From Streptomyces fulvoviolaceus (GTDB lineage: Bacteria; Actinomycetota; Actinomycetes; Streptomycetales; Streptomycetaceae): 64,000 nt of DNA. The position numbers were made by a program, and so were the translations under genes. Below, in pieces: positions 46,810-56,293 of this stretch; positions within the stretch are counted from its first letter, which is position 1, and each line of letters opens with the position of its first letter. The notes below the pieces were generated by a model. It had not been told where the DNA came from, did not search any database, and worked only from the letters and a program-made list of their open reading frames with translations. The stretch lies in contig NZ_JOEY01000030.1 in NCBI RefSeq assembly GCF_000718165.1, positions 70,264 through 134,263 on the forward strand, given 5' to 3'.

Positions 46810-47616
46810 ATGACCACAGAGCAGTTCGCCGAGAACGCCGCCGCAGCGGTCCTGGAACGTAACGGCCCTATCGCAGTTATCACTCTCAATCGCCCTAAAG
46901 CCCTCAATGCAGTGAATGCGGAGCTCTCCTCCGCAGTCGGTGCCGCGCTGGATGAGTTCGCAGCGGACCCTGAACTCCGGGTTGCCGTGCTGACCGGAGC
47001 GGGCCGCGCGTTTTGCGCCGGGATGGACCTCAAGGCCGCCGCCGCAGGTCTTCCGGTCATGGCCCCTGGCAACGAGGAGTGGGGATTCGGCGGTGTGGTG
47101 AGCCATTGGGTGGACAAACCGCTGATAGCGGCAATCAACGGCCTCGCGCTGGGCGGTGGCGCCGAGATCGCCCTGGCGTGTGATCTAGCCGTCGCCGACG
47201 AGAACGCGGTGATCGGGCTTCCGGAAGTGCGTCGGGGTCTCATCCCGGGAGCCGGTGGGGCCATCCGGCTGCCGCGCGTGATTCCCCGGAACGTAGCGCT
47301 GGAGATGCTCTTCACCGGCGAGCCGATCACCGCGGCGACCGCGGCCCGGTGGGGCCTTGTCAACAAGGTGACGCCTGCCGGCAAGTCCGTGGAGGCTGCC
47401 CTGGAACTGGCCGAAGCGATCGCCGTCGGTGCACCGATGGCGCTCGGCGCCGTCAAGCGGCTCGTCCACGCCTCCCCTGACCTCGGTTCCGATTGGGAGT
47501 CCATGGCCTGGGCCGAGAACGACCACGAATGGGCGTTGATCAACGCCAGCGCGGACGCGCTGGAAGGTCCGCGGGCCTTCCTCGAAAAGCGCCCGCCACG
47601 CTGGCTCGGCCGCTGA
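46810..47616 (+). CDS. Enoyl-CoA hydratase
   Basis: 268 residues. Both catalytic glutamates are kept: Glu in LGGGAEIALACDLAV and Glu in IGLPEVRRGLIPGAGGAIRL; FCAGMDLKAAA gives the oxyanion region. Unlike the other two crotonase genes in this window this is a classical hydratase. GGAAGG lies four bases before the ATG. An AT-rich stretch with CCGAATAATCCGAA (46771-46784) just upstream may hold a promoter or operator. Confidence 0.92.
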   Translation: MTTEQFAENAAAAVLERNGPIAVITLNRPKALNAVNAELSSAVGAALDEFAADPELRVAVLTGAGRAFCAGMDLKAAAAGLPVMAPGNEEWGFGGVVSHWVDKPLIAAINGLALGGGAEIALACDLAVADENAVIGLPEVRRGLIPGAGGAIRLPRVIPRNVALEMLFTGEPITAATAARWGLVNKVTPAGKSVEAALELAEAIAVGAPMALGAVKRLVHASPDLGSDWESMAWAENDHEWALINASADALEGPRAFLEKRPPRWLGR

Positions 47617-47835
47617 ACGCCCTCGACGCATCCACGGTCGGCGACATAGCCGGTGTCGCTGCGGCCGACGATCCAACGCGAGGTAGATCGGGCTGCCAGG
47701 CGGACTCCGAGCGCACGGCCGTCCCGTGTCGTACCGCGCGTGCCGAGCCACCCACACGATTGTCCGACGTACCGGCCAGGAGGCAGCACGGCCCACCTGG
47801 TCATGCGGCCGCAGACCACGGGCTACCGGTGCTGC

Positions 47836-47861
47836 CTGTAACCTCCCCAGCGGGGGTACAG
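47836..47861. promoter_or_regulatory. CTGTA...TACAG inverted repeat before the TetR gene
   Basis: Arms CTGTA and TACAG enclose CCTCCCC / GGGGG complementary runs, so the site is both a palindrome and a possible hairpin. It lies about 40-60 bases upstream of the GTG at 47900. Candidate autoregulatory operator. Confidence 0.45.
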
Positions 47862-47899
47862 CACGGTCTGTGCAGGGGACAGCTACAAGGGAGAGGTAC

Positions 47900-48598
47900 G
47901 TGGCACGGCAGACGTCGCGGGCGAAGCAGCCGAATCGAATGCGACGCGAGGAGACTCCGCTCGGCTTCGAGCCGGATCCCGGAGCCGACTGGCGCCACTT
48001 CGAAGAGCTCAGCCTCTCGCCCTTCCTCGAAGCTGCCCTTGAGGAGTTCGGTGCTCACGGCTACCACGGCGGCTCAGTACGGGCCATCGCGAACCGGGTC
48101 GGCGTAACCCTTCCCACTCTGTACTACCACCACGGCAGCAAGCAGGATCTGCTCGTCACGCTGCTCATGGGTTCGATGCACGACATCCTGGTCCGCTGCC
48201 AACACGCCCTCGACGAAGCCGGCGAGCGGCCGGAGGACCAGGTGGCGAACATCGTGGAGTGCTTCACCCTCTACATGACCCACCGACGGCGGCTGGCGTT
48301 CCTCGACGCGGAGGTCCGCAATCTGGAGCCCGAGAATCGTGAGCGCTACCTCTCACACCGGGACGAACTCGCCGTGATGCTGCGCCGTGCCGCCCTCGAC
48401 GGCATCGAGGAAGGTGTGTTCACCACCCCCTATCCGGTGGAGACCGTCCGGGCCATCCTGTCGATGTGCCAGGCCGTCGCCGTCTGGTACCGGCCGGAGG
48501 GTCCACTCAGCGAGGCCGAGGTCGCCAGGCGCTACATCCAGATCGCCCTGGACTCCATGGCGTTCCGTCGGCACGGGAAGAAGGTCACGACGCCGTAG
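47900..48598 (+). CDS. KstR2-like TetR-family regulator
   Basis: 232 residues. TetR HTH SVRAIANRVGVTLPTLYYHH at about residues 62-81, then a ligand domain ending VAVWYRPEGPLSEAEVARRY. That WYRPxGxL tail is shared with KstR2 and with the XRE-TetR protein at 33575-34459, to which the TetR part is clearly related (GYHGxSVRxIA, LYxHH). GTG 47900 follows GGGAGAGG; upstream in-frame codons are not preceded by a site. Likely senses an acyl-CoA and controls nearby beta-oxidation genes (inference). Confidence 0.87.
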   Translation: MARQTSRAKQPNRMRREETPLGFEPDPGADWRHFEELSLSPFLEAALEEFGAHGYHGGSVRAIANRVGVTLPTLYYHHGSKQDLLVTLLMGSMHDILVRCQHALDEAGERPEDQVANIVECFTLYMTHRRRLAFLDAEVRNLEPENRERYLSHRDELAVMLRRAALDGIEEGVFTTPYPVETVRAILSMCQAVAVWYRPEGPLSEAEVARRYIQIALDSMAFRRHGKKVTTP

Positions 48599-48765
48599 CG
48601 TCGCCTCCTTCATCCCCCGCAATCGCGACGGCTCGCTTCACCGACGCGGCTTTTCATACCCAGTTCTTCCATCGTTGGACGGCGAGAAGGTCGGCGAGTT
48701 CCACAACGCCTCGGCCACACCAAAGCCCTGGGGGATCGCCGACCTTCACCGATCGCTTCGGGCGA

Positions 48766-49497
48766 TCACACGGCGCTGTAGCCGCCGTCCACGACGAACT
48801 CGGATCCGGTGGAGAAGCTGGACTCGTCGGAGGCCAGGTAGAGCACCAGCGCGGTGACCTCGCTCGGGTCCGCGATGCGGCCCAGGGGGGCGCTCTGGAT
48901 CACGGGGTGGTCGTCCGGCAGATCCACCACCATCGGCGTCCGGATGAAGCCCGGGTGTACGGAGTTGACCCGTATCCCCTCGGGTCCGAACTCGGCCGCA
49001 GCCGCCTTGGTCATGCCGCGCACGGCGAACTTCGAGGCGGCGTACGCGACGGTCATGGGACTGCCGATCAGGCCGGCGAGGGAGGAGATGTTGACGATCG
49101 ACCCACCCCCGGCTCGCCGCATGGAGGGTATGACCGCCCGCATACCGAGGAAGACGCTGACCTGGTTGACGTCGATCACCTTGCGGTAGTCGGCCTCGGA
49201 GAGGTCCAACAGGGGGCCAGTCTTCTGAATCCCGGCATTGTTGACCAGCACATCAACGGGACCGAAGGTGTCCTCCGCGGCCGCGACGACCTCGTCCCAG
49301 CCGGCTGCGTCGGTGACGTCGTGGGCGAGGAAGCGCGCGTGCTCGCCCAGCTCGGCGGCGAGTGCGCTGCCCTCGTCCTTGATGACATCCGTGATCACGA
49401 CGGATGCCCCCTCCTCGACGAAGCGCCGAGCATGCGTGGCTCCCATACCGCGTGCCCCGCCGGTGATGACGGCGACCTTGCCATTCAGACGTGCCAT
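48766..49497 (-). CDS. Short-chain dehydrogenase, 3-alpha(20-beta)-hydroxysteroid dehydrogenase-like
   Basis: 243 residues. VAVITGGARGMGATHARRFV, NNAGIQKTGPLLDLSE, catalytic Ser in GGSIVNISSLAGLIG, YAASKFAVRG and IRVNSVHPGFIRTPM. Resemblance along the whole length to Streptomyces exfoliatus 3-alpha,20-beta-hydroxysteroid dehydrogenase (GGARG, GGGSIVNISS, RVNSVHPG). Substrate cannot be fixed from sequence. Divergent from a TetR gene across an AT-rich gap holding an inverted repeat. Confidence 0.87.
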   Translation of the reverse strand: MARLNGKVAVITGGARGMGATHARRFVEEGASVVITDVIKDEGSALAAELGEHARFLAHDVTDAAGWDEVVAAAEDTFGPVDVLVNNAGIQKTGPLLDLSEADYRKVIDVNQVSVFLGMRAVIPSMRRAGGGSIVNISSLAGLIGSPMTVAYAASKFAVRGMTKAAAAEFGPEGIRVNSVHPGFIRTPMVVDLPDDHPVIQSAPLGRIADPSEVTALVLYLASDESSFSTGSEFVVDGGYSAV

Positions 49498-49560
49498 GAC
49501 TGCTTCTCCTGTGTGCTTGCTGCTGTTCCGGAGGCTCGCGCCAACCCTAACCCAACTATT

Positions 49561-49585
49561 GGACACATGCTTAATAGATGTGACC
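49561..49585. promoter_or_regulatory. Inverted repeat GGACACAT-N9-ATGTGACC
   Basis: Arms match at seven of eight pairs, spacer GCTTAATAG. It lies 64 bases from the SDR start and 30 from the TetR GTG, the usual place for an operator shared by a divergent pair. Its flank CTATTGG looks like half of the region 1 operator, but the other half does not fit. Confidence 0.55.
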
Positions 49586-49614
49586 GGTTAGGCTCTGACC
49601 AGGAAGGAGGTCCT

Positions 49615-50247
49615 GTGGATCCGCGCACACGAAGAACCCGGGACAGGCTGGGGGAAGCGATCATGGAGCTCGCCTCGGAGCGCCCGATCGGCGAGGTGTC
49701 GGTGGCCGACGTGGCGCGGCGCGCCGGGGTCACCCGGACCACCGTCTACAACCACGCGCCGACCCCGGTGGAGCTGTTGTGCCTCTTCCTCGGAGAGGAG
49801 ATCGACGAGATCACGAACGCCTTCATCGAAACGGTCGAGGGGACGGTCGAGCCCGATATCCGCGCGGCCGTCAGCGAGAGCGCGCGAGGCCTGTTCCGGC
49901 ACGTCGCCCGCCACTCACGGATCTACGAACAGGCCCAGACCACGCGCTTCGACCCCGTCATCGGCGACGTACTGGGCCAGCACTTCGAAGTCGGCCTGCG
50001 AGCCCATGTCACAAGCCACCCCGAGATCATCCCCGGCTACGCGGAACTCGCGGACGACCCCGCGGCACTCGCCCTGGCCACCGACATCCACGTCGCCTTC
50101 AGCGCCCAGGGAGCCGTCGGAGCCGTCGGAGCCTGGCTGCGCCGACCACCACCACGCGACATCGAGGCCGGCGCCGTCGCCATCATGCATTCCACCCCGG
50201 AGTGGTGGTTTCAGACCCCTCCCCGCCGAGTACCCTTTCGCGGCTGA
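49615..50247 (+). CDS. TetR-family regulator
   Basis: 210 residues. RTRDRLGEAIMELASERPIG then HTH EVSVADVARRAGVTRTTVYN at about residues 28-47. GTG 49615 has AAGGAGG four bases upstream; the open frame extends far left only as a shadow over the SDR. Divergent from the hydroxysteroid-dehydrogenase-like SDR and probably its repressor. Confidence 0.87.
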   Translation: MDPRTRRTRDRLGEAIMELASERPIGEVSVADVARRAGVTRTTVYNHAPTPVELLCLFLGEEIDEITNAFIETVEGTVEPDIRAAVSESARGLFRHVARHSRIYEQAQTTRFDPVIGDVLGQHFEVGLRAHVTSHPEIIPGYAELADDPAALALATDIHVAFSAQGAVGAVGAWLRRPPPRDIEAGAVAIMHSTPEWWFQTPPRRVPFRG

Positions 50248-50393
50248 CGGTGCTGAGGTGCGCTGAGCCGCAGTAGCTGTCCTAGGGGCCCGCGTGATGT
50301 GATCGAAAACTACGCAGGCCTACTCAGTCCCGGGACACAGCGTGGGGCGAAGCGGGAGCCCACCCAGCAAGGCGCGGCGGCGGGCAGGTGCTT

Positions 50394-52511
50394 CTACGGA
50401 ATGGTCTGCTCCGCCCAGACCGTCTTGCCCGACTGGCCGTACCGGCTGCCCCAGCGTCGGGCCAGCTGGGCGACGAGGAACAGCCCACGGCCGCCTTCGT
50501 CGGTCGTGCGGGCCCTGCGCAGCCGGGGCTGTGTGTTGCTGGGGTCGGACACTTCGCAGACCAGGTCCGTGTCCTGGATGAGACGCAGGGAGATGGGCCC
50601 GCCTGCGTAGCGGACGGCGTTGGTGACCAATTCGCTGACGATGAGCTCCGTGGCGAAGGCGAGGTCGTCCAGCTGCCAAGCGGAGAGCTGTCGAGTGACC
50701 GCCTTCCGGGCATCGGCCACCGCAGCAGGGTCGGCGGGGAACTCCCATACCGCTGTCGCGTCCTGCCGCACAGCCCGGACGCGGGCGAGCAGCAGAGTCG
50801 CGTCGTCCCGAGGCTCCGGTTCGGTGACCTCAGCGAGCAACGTGCGACCGACATCCCCGAGAGAGGGCTTCGGCGACTCGCTGCGGCAGAATGTCGCGAG
50901 CGCGTCCACCAGTCGAGCCGTGGCACCCTCTGGGTCGTCGCCGTCGAGCCGGGTCAGCCCGTCGGTGTACAGGGCGAGGACGCTGTCCGGCTCCAGCCGG
51001 ACGCGGGTGATTTCGAACGGCATGCCGCCGACGCCGAGCGGCGGCCCCGGAGCGATCGCGAGTGTCTCCGATGAGCCGTCGGGGCGAATCAGGACGGGTG
51101 GCGGATGTCCGGCGCTGGCCAGGGCACACTGCTGACTGACCGGGTCGTACACCGCGTAGAGACAGGTGGCGCCGATCGTGTCGCGCTGGTCGTCGGCAGC
51201 CTCTTCAGCGAGCTTCTGCACAAGATCGTCGGCATGGGTGAGGAGTTCGTCGGGGGCCAGTTCGAGGTCGGCGAGCGTCCGCACCGCGCTGCGCAGCTGC
51301 CCCATGGTCGCTGTGGCGTGCAGGCCATGTCCGATGACGTCACCCACGACCATCGCGACACGCAGCGACGGCAGAGGTATCACGTCGAACCAGTCGCCGC
51401 CCACTTCGGCGCCGCCCCCGGCGGGCACATAGCTCCCGGCTGTCTCCACCGCCGGGACATCGCTCGTCGCGCGTGGGAGCAGGCGCTGTTGCAGCACAGT
51501 GGCCGTGCGGTGCTCGCGCGCGTAGCGACGGGCGTTGTCGACACTAAGCGCGCCGCGGGTGACGATCTCCCGCAGCATTTCGGCGTCCTCTTGTTCGAAG
51601 GCCGACGAAGACCGGGTGCGCCAGACCAGGACGCTTCCGAGGAGAAGCCCGCGCGCGGACAGCGGCGCCACCAGACAGGCGTGCACGTCGAGAGGCACCA
51701 AGAGCCGTATCAGCGCGGGATCGCCGCTCAGCCCTGACAATGCGATCATCTGCTCCCGGCCGATGACGGCGACGACGCCGCCGCGCTGGACGTCCCACAG
51801 CGCCTGTGAATCCGGGAGCCTCGGCCACCGGGCCCCGGCCTGAAGCAGATGGTCGGGCCAGTGCCCGTCCGCCGACGCCACCGCAACCTGGCGCATATGC
51901 AGCTCACCGCCGCCGACCGCCCTGGCAGGCTCGTTGCCGTCGAGGACTGCCTCCGCGAGAGTCACGGCCGCCAGGTCACCCATGGTCGGGACGAGTACGT
52001 CCGCCAGGTCCTGCGCTGTGCGCACCACATCTAGTGAGCGGCCGATGCGCAACGAGGCCTCGTGGCGCATCGCCCGGTGGGTCAGGTCCTCACGACCCGT
52101 CGTAGCGTCCGAGTACAGTGCGGCGACGCCCACAGAGCGGCCTCGGGAATCGATCAGGCGGAAGGCCGAGACGGACAGCTCCCATACCCGCCCGGGCGCA
52201 TGTGCCAAGCGTAGGTGCAGGCCCTGCAGAGAATCGGGCGCACCTGTCTCCAGGACCCGCCGCAGCAGCTCCTCGACCTGGCCGACCGACGGCTCGGCCA
52301 GGATTGAGTGCAGCGCACTGTCTGGAGGCACAGGCGGCGCATCAAGCGCCCACGCCGTGAAGTTGGTCTGCGTAATCCGCAGGTCGAGATCGTGGATAGT
52401 GACCCAGAGCTGGTCCTGGGCGAGCAGAGCCTGCCCCAGGGCTGCATCTACCTGCCGATCGGCTCGCTCCAGGAACGGCCGATCGCGAGGGTGATCTGCG
52501 AACGCGTCCAT
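50394..52511 (-). CDS. PAS-GAF-SpoIIE-HATPase phosphatase/anti-sigma kinase
   Basis: 705 residues, four domains: PAS-like (about 35-140), GAF (about 150-335), PP2C/SpoIIE phosphatase (about 345-575: GGDWFDVIPLP, VVGDVIGHGLHA, ASAGHPPPVLI, LYTDGLTR, DDATLLLARV with metal-binding aspartates) and C-terminal HATPase of the RsbW type (about 590-700: ATELIVSELVTNAVRYAGG, DEGGRGLFLVAQLARRWGSR). Such proteins switch anti-sigma-factor antagonists in Streptomyces by dephosphorylation. AGGAG lies four bases before ATG 52511. No sigma or STAS gene adjoins it. Unrelated to the metabolic genes. Confidence 0.92.
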   Translation of the reverse strand: MDAFADHPRDRPFLERADRQVDAALGQALLAQDQLWVTIHDLDLRITQTNFTAWALDAPPVPPDSALHSILAEPSVGQVEELLRRVLETGAPDSLQGLHLRLAHAPGRVWELSVSAFRLIDSRGRSVGVAALYSDATTGREDLTHRAMRHEASLRIGRSLDVVRTAQDLADVLVPTMGDLAAVTLAEAVLDGNEPARAVGGGELHMRQVAVASADGHWPDHLLQAGARWPRLPDSQALWDVQRGGVVAVIGREQMIALSGLSGDPALIRLLVPLDVHACLVAPLSARGLLLGSVLVWRTRSSSAFEQEDAEMLREIVTRGALSVDNARRYAREHRTATVLQQRLLPRATSDVPAVETAGSYVPAGGGAEVGGDWFDVIPLPSLRVAMVVGDVIGHGLHATATMGQLRSAVRTLADLELAPDELLTHADDLVQKLAEEAADDQRDTIGATCLYAVYDPVSQQCALASAGHPPPVLIRPDGSSETLAIAPGPPLGVGGMPFEITRVRLEPDSVLALYTDGLTRLDGDDPEGATARLVDALATFCRSESPKPSLGDVGRTLLAEVTEPEPRDDATLLLARVRAVRQDATAVWEFPADPAAVADARKAVTRQLSAWQLDDLAFATELIVSELVTNAVRYAGGPISLRLIQDTDLVCEVSDPSNTQPRLRRARTTDEGGRGLFLVAQLARRWGSRYGQSGKTVWAEQTIP

Positions 52512-52809
52512 GTCACTCCTGCCCTGAGCGGAACTGCCCACCAGGCGGCCACAGCCATAGGAACAATTGTCCTATACATCCCTTATATATAGCCAGTGGG
52601 CGACCTCGCCCACAGAGGTCGGGAACGTAGGTGATCTACACGTAGTACGTGATGAAGCCCAGGGACGAGATGGCACGGATCGGGCTGCCAGCATGCCGAC
52701 CTCCGGCACGACGCCGAACAGGAGAGGCGCATGCCAAAGCCATGGCCGCCACGCTGGTCGTCGATTCCGCGCAGTTCCAGGAAAGGACACGCGACAACGT
52801 TCGTGTGCA

Positions 52810-54192
52810 CTAGGCCTGCTTCGAGGCCAGTTCGACCACCGTGATGTCGGACGGGGCGCCCACGCGGACCGGCGGTCCCCAGGCTCCGGCACCGCGACTC
52901 ACGTAAAGCTGGGTGTCTCCGTAGCGTTCGAGGCCGGCGAGCGTCGGGTTCGCCAGCTCGGCGATGAGGTTGCCGGGCCACAGCTGGCCGCCGTGGGTGT
53001 GGCCGGAGAGTTGCAGATCGACGCCGTGGCGCACGGCGTCGTGGATGACGATCGGCTGGTGGGCCAGTAGGACCGCGGCGCGGGAGCGGTCGCGGCCGCC
53101 AAGGGCCTTGGTGAAGTCGGGGCCCTGGCCCTCGCTCTCGCCGCGGATGTCGTTGACGCCCGCCAGGTCGAAGCCGGGCAGCTCCGTGCGGGCGTTCTCC
53201 AGTGGGTTCAGCCCCAAGTCGCGTACCTTCTCGACCCACTGCTCGGCGTAGCCGGAGAAGTATTCGTGATTGCCGGTCACGAAGTACGCCCCGTGGCGCG
53301 CCCGGAGCTGGGCGAGCGGCTGGACGGCCGGACCGAGGTCCTCGACGCTGCCGTCCACAAGGTCTCCCACAACGGCGATCAGGTCGGGCTGCGTCGCGTT
53401 GATCGTGTCGACGACCCGCTGGGCGAACCCACGGCCCAGAACCGGGCCAAGGTGGATGTCGCTGACGACGGCGATCCGGAACCCGTGTGCGCTGCGGGGC
53501 AGTCTGGCCAGGGGGATGGTGAGGCGCTTCACCTTGGGGCCACGGAGCACTCCGTAGGTCCCGTAGCCGACGGTGCCGACGGAGACTGCCGCCGCAGCGC
53601 CGCCCACGACGCGGGAGACGAAGAGGCGGCGGGAGGGGCCCGTGGGTCTGGTTGACGAGAGCCCGGGTTCCGGAGCACGCGGATGCTCGTCCACGGCGAC
53701 GGCCTCCGGCATGTCCCGTGCGCCGCCGGAGACGCCGGGCTCCTCCGTCAGGGATCGCGGCCGGCCGACGGCGACGAGTTCCTCGCCCCGCGGCGCCCCG
53801 GGCTCCCCTGGCCGGCCGCTCACGGGCCGCCCGGACGGATGTGCCCGCTCCTGCCTGTCTGTTCCGGCGTCCCGTCGCGCGAGCCACCGTCGCAGTAGGG
53901 GCCGGACGGCCTCGCCCGCCAGCAGTGCGAGCAGCAGGTACAGGAACAAGACCATCCACAGGTATCCGGGCCAGGACAGGAACTGCTCAAGCCAGAACGG
54001 GACCCATGGGTTCTCGGCCACCAAGGCGCCGCCGGTCAGTAGAGGCCCGGCCACGAAGACGATGGTTCCCGCACGCCGCTGGAGAGAGCCCAGGCGTGTC
54101 GTGTCGCGTACGAGACGACGCCACGCGTACCAGTGGAGGGCTCCGAACGCCACCAGCACGGCGAGTCTGACGAGCATGAAGATGATGACCAC
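52810..54192 (-). CDS. Membrane-anchored metallophosphoesterase
   Basis: 460 residues. About four N-terminal membrane helices (LAVLVAFGALHWYAWRRLVR; FVAGPLLTGGALVAEN; LWMVLFLYLLLALLAGEAVR), a charged linker, another hydrophobic segment (VVGGAAAAVSVGTVGYGTYG), then a calcineurin-type phosphoesterase with all metal motifs: VVSDIHLGP, VVGDLVDG, VTGNHEYFSG and SGHTHGGQLWPG. Catalytic domain is probably extracellular. GTG 54192 is favoured because the family begins VVIxF; a frame to 54276 has no better site. Confidence 0.85.
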   Translation of the reverse strand: MVIIFMLVRLAVLVAFGALHWYAWRRLVRDTTRLGSLQRRAGTIVFVAGPLLTGGALVAENPWVPFWLEQFLSWPGYLWMVLFLYLLLALLAGEAVRPLLRRWLARRDAGTDRQERAHPSGRPVSGRPGEPGAPRGEELVAVGRPRSLTEEPGVSGGARDMPEAVAVDEHPRAPEPGLSSTRPTGPSRRLFVSRVVGGAAAAVSVGTVGYGTYGVLRGPKVKRLTIPLARLPRSAHGFRIAVVSDIHLGPVLGRGFAQRVVDTINATQPDLIAVVGDLVDGSVEDLGPAVQPLAQLRARHGAYFVTGNHEYFSGYAEQWVEKVRDLGLNPLENARTELPGFDLAGVNDIRGESEGQGPDFTKALGGRDRSRAAVLLAHQPIVIHDAVRHGVDLQLSGHTHGGQLWPGNLIAELANPTLAGLERYGDTQLYVSRGAGAWGPPVRVGAPSDITVVELASKQA

Positions 54193-54470
54193 GGCCGAGC
54201 AGAGCCTTCCCTTGGAGCATTCGTCGGGACGGAAGAGTCCCACTACGGCCGATACCGACCGTGTCCTGTGACCCACGACGCAGCGTGCCGGCAGTCCACG
54301 GAACCCAGGGATGAGCGGGACGCAGCGCGGTCAGTAGCTTGACACCGAACGCCCGCCACCTGGGAGGGAGAGTTTTCTACCTGGGTACTCCGTTCACGAC
54401 ACCGCACCAAGGTTGATGTTCCGCACTGCAGTTACGCAGCACGGGATTCCGCGAGGCCGTGATCAGTGAG
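54193..54470. other. Intergenic, nothing recognised
   Basis: Promoter side of the metallophosphoesterase gene. No gene or clear operator seen. It ends at the left copy of the 98-bp inverted repeat. Confidence 0.4.
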
Positions 54471-54568
54471 TGAGCCTTCGCCAACTTGAAGTCGCAGGTC
54501 AAAGGGCTGGTGTGCCCGGTTCTCGGTGCGCTCACGCTGGTCGTGGGCGACTGTCTGAGGAGTAGATC
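54471..54568 (+). repeat. 98-bp inverted repeat, left copy
   Basis: Starts TGAGCCTTCGCCAACTTGAA and ends GAGGAGTAGATC. It matches the reverse complement of 56294-56391 at 91 of 98 positions without gaps. The two copies bracket 1.7 kb with transposase debris and the TSUP permease. Not an open frame in either copy. Confidence 0.8.
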
Positions 54569-54637
54569 ACCGTCAGGGCTCAGCTTGCCGGTTCTTGCTC
54601 GCTGTGGCCGGGCGGCCTTCTACGATCCGATGCATGG

Positions 54638-54870
54638 ATCCCGAAACTGCTAGAATGGATCACCGCGCGGCGCGCGGAACTGGACGAACTCGAAGAACAG
54701 CTGGCCAAGGAGTTGGCGGAGGTGCGGCCGAGCGAGACGAACTCGCCGTCGCCGAGAGGGTCCTTGCACGGGTGAGCGAATAGCTCGCCACCGAACGCGC
54801 CTCAACCGCGCCGGCGCCTCGGCAGGTGGATGGTCGAGCGGTGATGCTGATCCCGCACCGCGCGCCGCCG
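54638..54870 (+). pseudogene. Fragment of a conserved actinomycete protein of unknown function
   Basis: Text ITARRAELDELEEQLAKELA, then after a one-base shift ERDELAVAERVLARVSE, an in-frame stop, and QVDGRAVMLIPHRAP. This is the N-terminal part of a coiled-coil Streptomyces protein of about 150 residues often found as a hypothetical protein. It has a frameshift and nonsense codon and is cut at AVMLIPHR by the transposase remnant. Confidence 0.6.
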
Positions 54871-54887
54871 CCCGGCCCGGCCGAACC

Positions 54888-55219
54888 CACGACGTCACCG
54901 CCGCCCGCCACGACCATGTCCTGGCCCACCTGCGCGCCGCCGGCCTCGGGACGCCGACGGACCTCGGCTTCGCGGCCTGGACAACGACGTACGCGACCCC
55001 GTGGTCGTCACCGGCTTCACAGCCACCCGCGCCCACAAGATCACCCTGGGCCAGAATGACACCACCCGCGTCCTCGCCACCGGACGCGCACCGATCGAAC
55101 ACCGCTTCGCCCACCTCAAGAACCGGCGGATCCTCACCAAGCTCCGCACCGATCTCGCCCGCGCCACCCACTTTCTGCGCGCCCTGCTGGTTCTGACGAA
55201 CCTCGAAGTCAATCACTGA
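54888..55219 (+). pseudogene. C-terminal remnant of a DDE transposase (HARBI-like/IS5 group)
   Basis: HDVTAARHDHVLAHLRAAGL in one frame and, after a shift near 54978, GLDNDVRDPVVVTGF, then ATGRAPIEHRFAHLKNRRIL and ATHFLRALLVLTNLEVNH followed by a stop. This is the conserved C-terminus of Streptomyces DDE transposases (ending ALLVLTNLEVNR). The N-terminal two thirds are missing. Confidence 0.75.
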
Positions 55220-55307
55220 CGGAGGTGTTCCGTTGGCGCGTTTCACGGGAACGGGAGGGACCCGCTGAAGGTCCGGCGGGATTGATCTTTGAGCCGTCCC
55301 GGCACGG

Positions 55308-56132
55308 TCAGTCGTGACGGGCGAGTTTGACCGCGGAAACGAGCAGGATCATGGCCAGCACGGGGATGAGCACCAGGTCCGGGAACACCCCGAGAAGCAG
55401 CCCACCCAGGACCGCGCCGGCGATCGAGCCAGCGGCCATCACCACGGTGAAGCGGAGGTTGGCGCCGAGGACGGCGAAGCTGCCGTCGCGGCTGTAGCGG
55501 GCGAAGGCCACCAGCATCGTCGGCAGTGACACCAGCAGGGAGAGACTCCCGGCGATCTTGATGTCCTGGCCGAACAGCAGCACGATCGTCGGGATCAGCA
55601 GTTCCCCTCCGGCCACACCCATGATCGCCGCGACCACCCCGATACCGAACCCGGCCACGACGCCGCAGGGCACCTGCGCCCACAGCGGCAGCGCGAGTGT
55701 GCTCAGGACGGTGATGTGCGTGACCACCAGGGCCGCAGCCATGAGCACCATCAGCGCCGCCAGTACCTTGTAGAGGGTGCTGCTGCGCATGCGCACCGCC
55801 CAAGCCGCCCCGGCCCAGGCCCCAATCAGGCTGCCGGCCAGCAGATTGACCGCAACCGGCCAACGTGCGGCCACCTCAGCGGCCGGGACCGCTGCCAGCC
55901 GGGCGGGCAGCGCGACCAGGACCACGACCAGGCTCATCGCCTTGTTCAGAATGACGGCCGAGATCGCGGCGAACCCGAAGAGGCTGATCAACAGCGGCAA
56001 GCGGAATTCGGCCCCGCCCAGACCGATCATCCCGCCCAGAACACCGATGGCCACCCCCACACCGAGCACCACGGACGCAGACCGCGCCGGGCGAAGGGGA
56101 GCGAGGCCCTGGTCAATGGTCATGACGGACAT
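55308..56132 (-). CDS. TSUP (TauE/SafE) family permease
   Basis: 274 residues, about eight membrane helices in two similar halves. N-half VVLGVGVAIGVLGGMIGLGG with the family GGxxGxGG turn; C-half GVVAGFGIGVVAAIMGVAGG with the matching motif GVAGGELLIPTIVLL. TSUP proteins carry small anions such as sulfite, sulfoacetate or thiosulfate. Start uncertain between ATG 56132 and ATG 56123. It lies inside the 98-bp inverted repeat, so it may have moved as cargo. Confidence 0.88.
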   Translation of the reverse strand: MSVMTIDQGLAPLRPARSASVVLGVGVAIGVLGGMIGLGGAEFRLPLLISLFGFAAISAVILNKAMSLVVVLVALPARLAAVPAAEVAARWPVAVNLLAGSLIGAWAGAAWAVRMRSSTLYKVLAALMVLMAAALVVTHITVLSTLALPLWAQVPCGVVAGFGIGVVAAIMGVAGGELLIPTIVLLFGQDIKIAGSLSLLVSLPTMLVAFARYSRDGSFAVLGANLRFTVVMAAGSIAGAVLGGLLLGVFPDLVLIPVLAMILLVSAVKLARHD

Positions 56133-56293
56133 CCTCGCGGATCCCCCCTGTTACTACGGCACGGCCCCACCTTCGGGGATAGACACGGTGTACCCGCTCA
56201 GGATTCGTCCGGACCTCCGAGAACCGGCATCGCGGCCCGAGCCCTCCCCGACGCCCAGTTCTGTCGAAATCTCGTGGGTAGAGCCAGACCGAC

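Noticed and set aside
49556..49577. Possible sixth copy of the region 1 operator (CTATTGG...TTAATAG)
   Set aside because: It is 22 bp rather than 21 and the right half lacks the CGYC bases; the overlapping GGACACAT/ATGTGACC repeat explains the site better.
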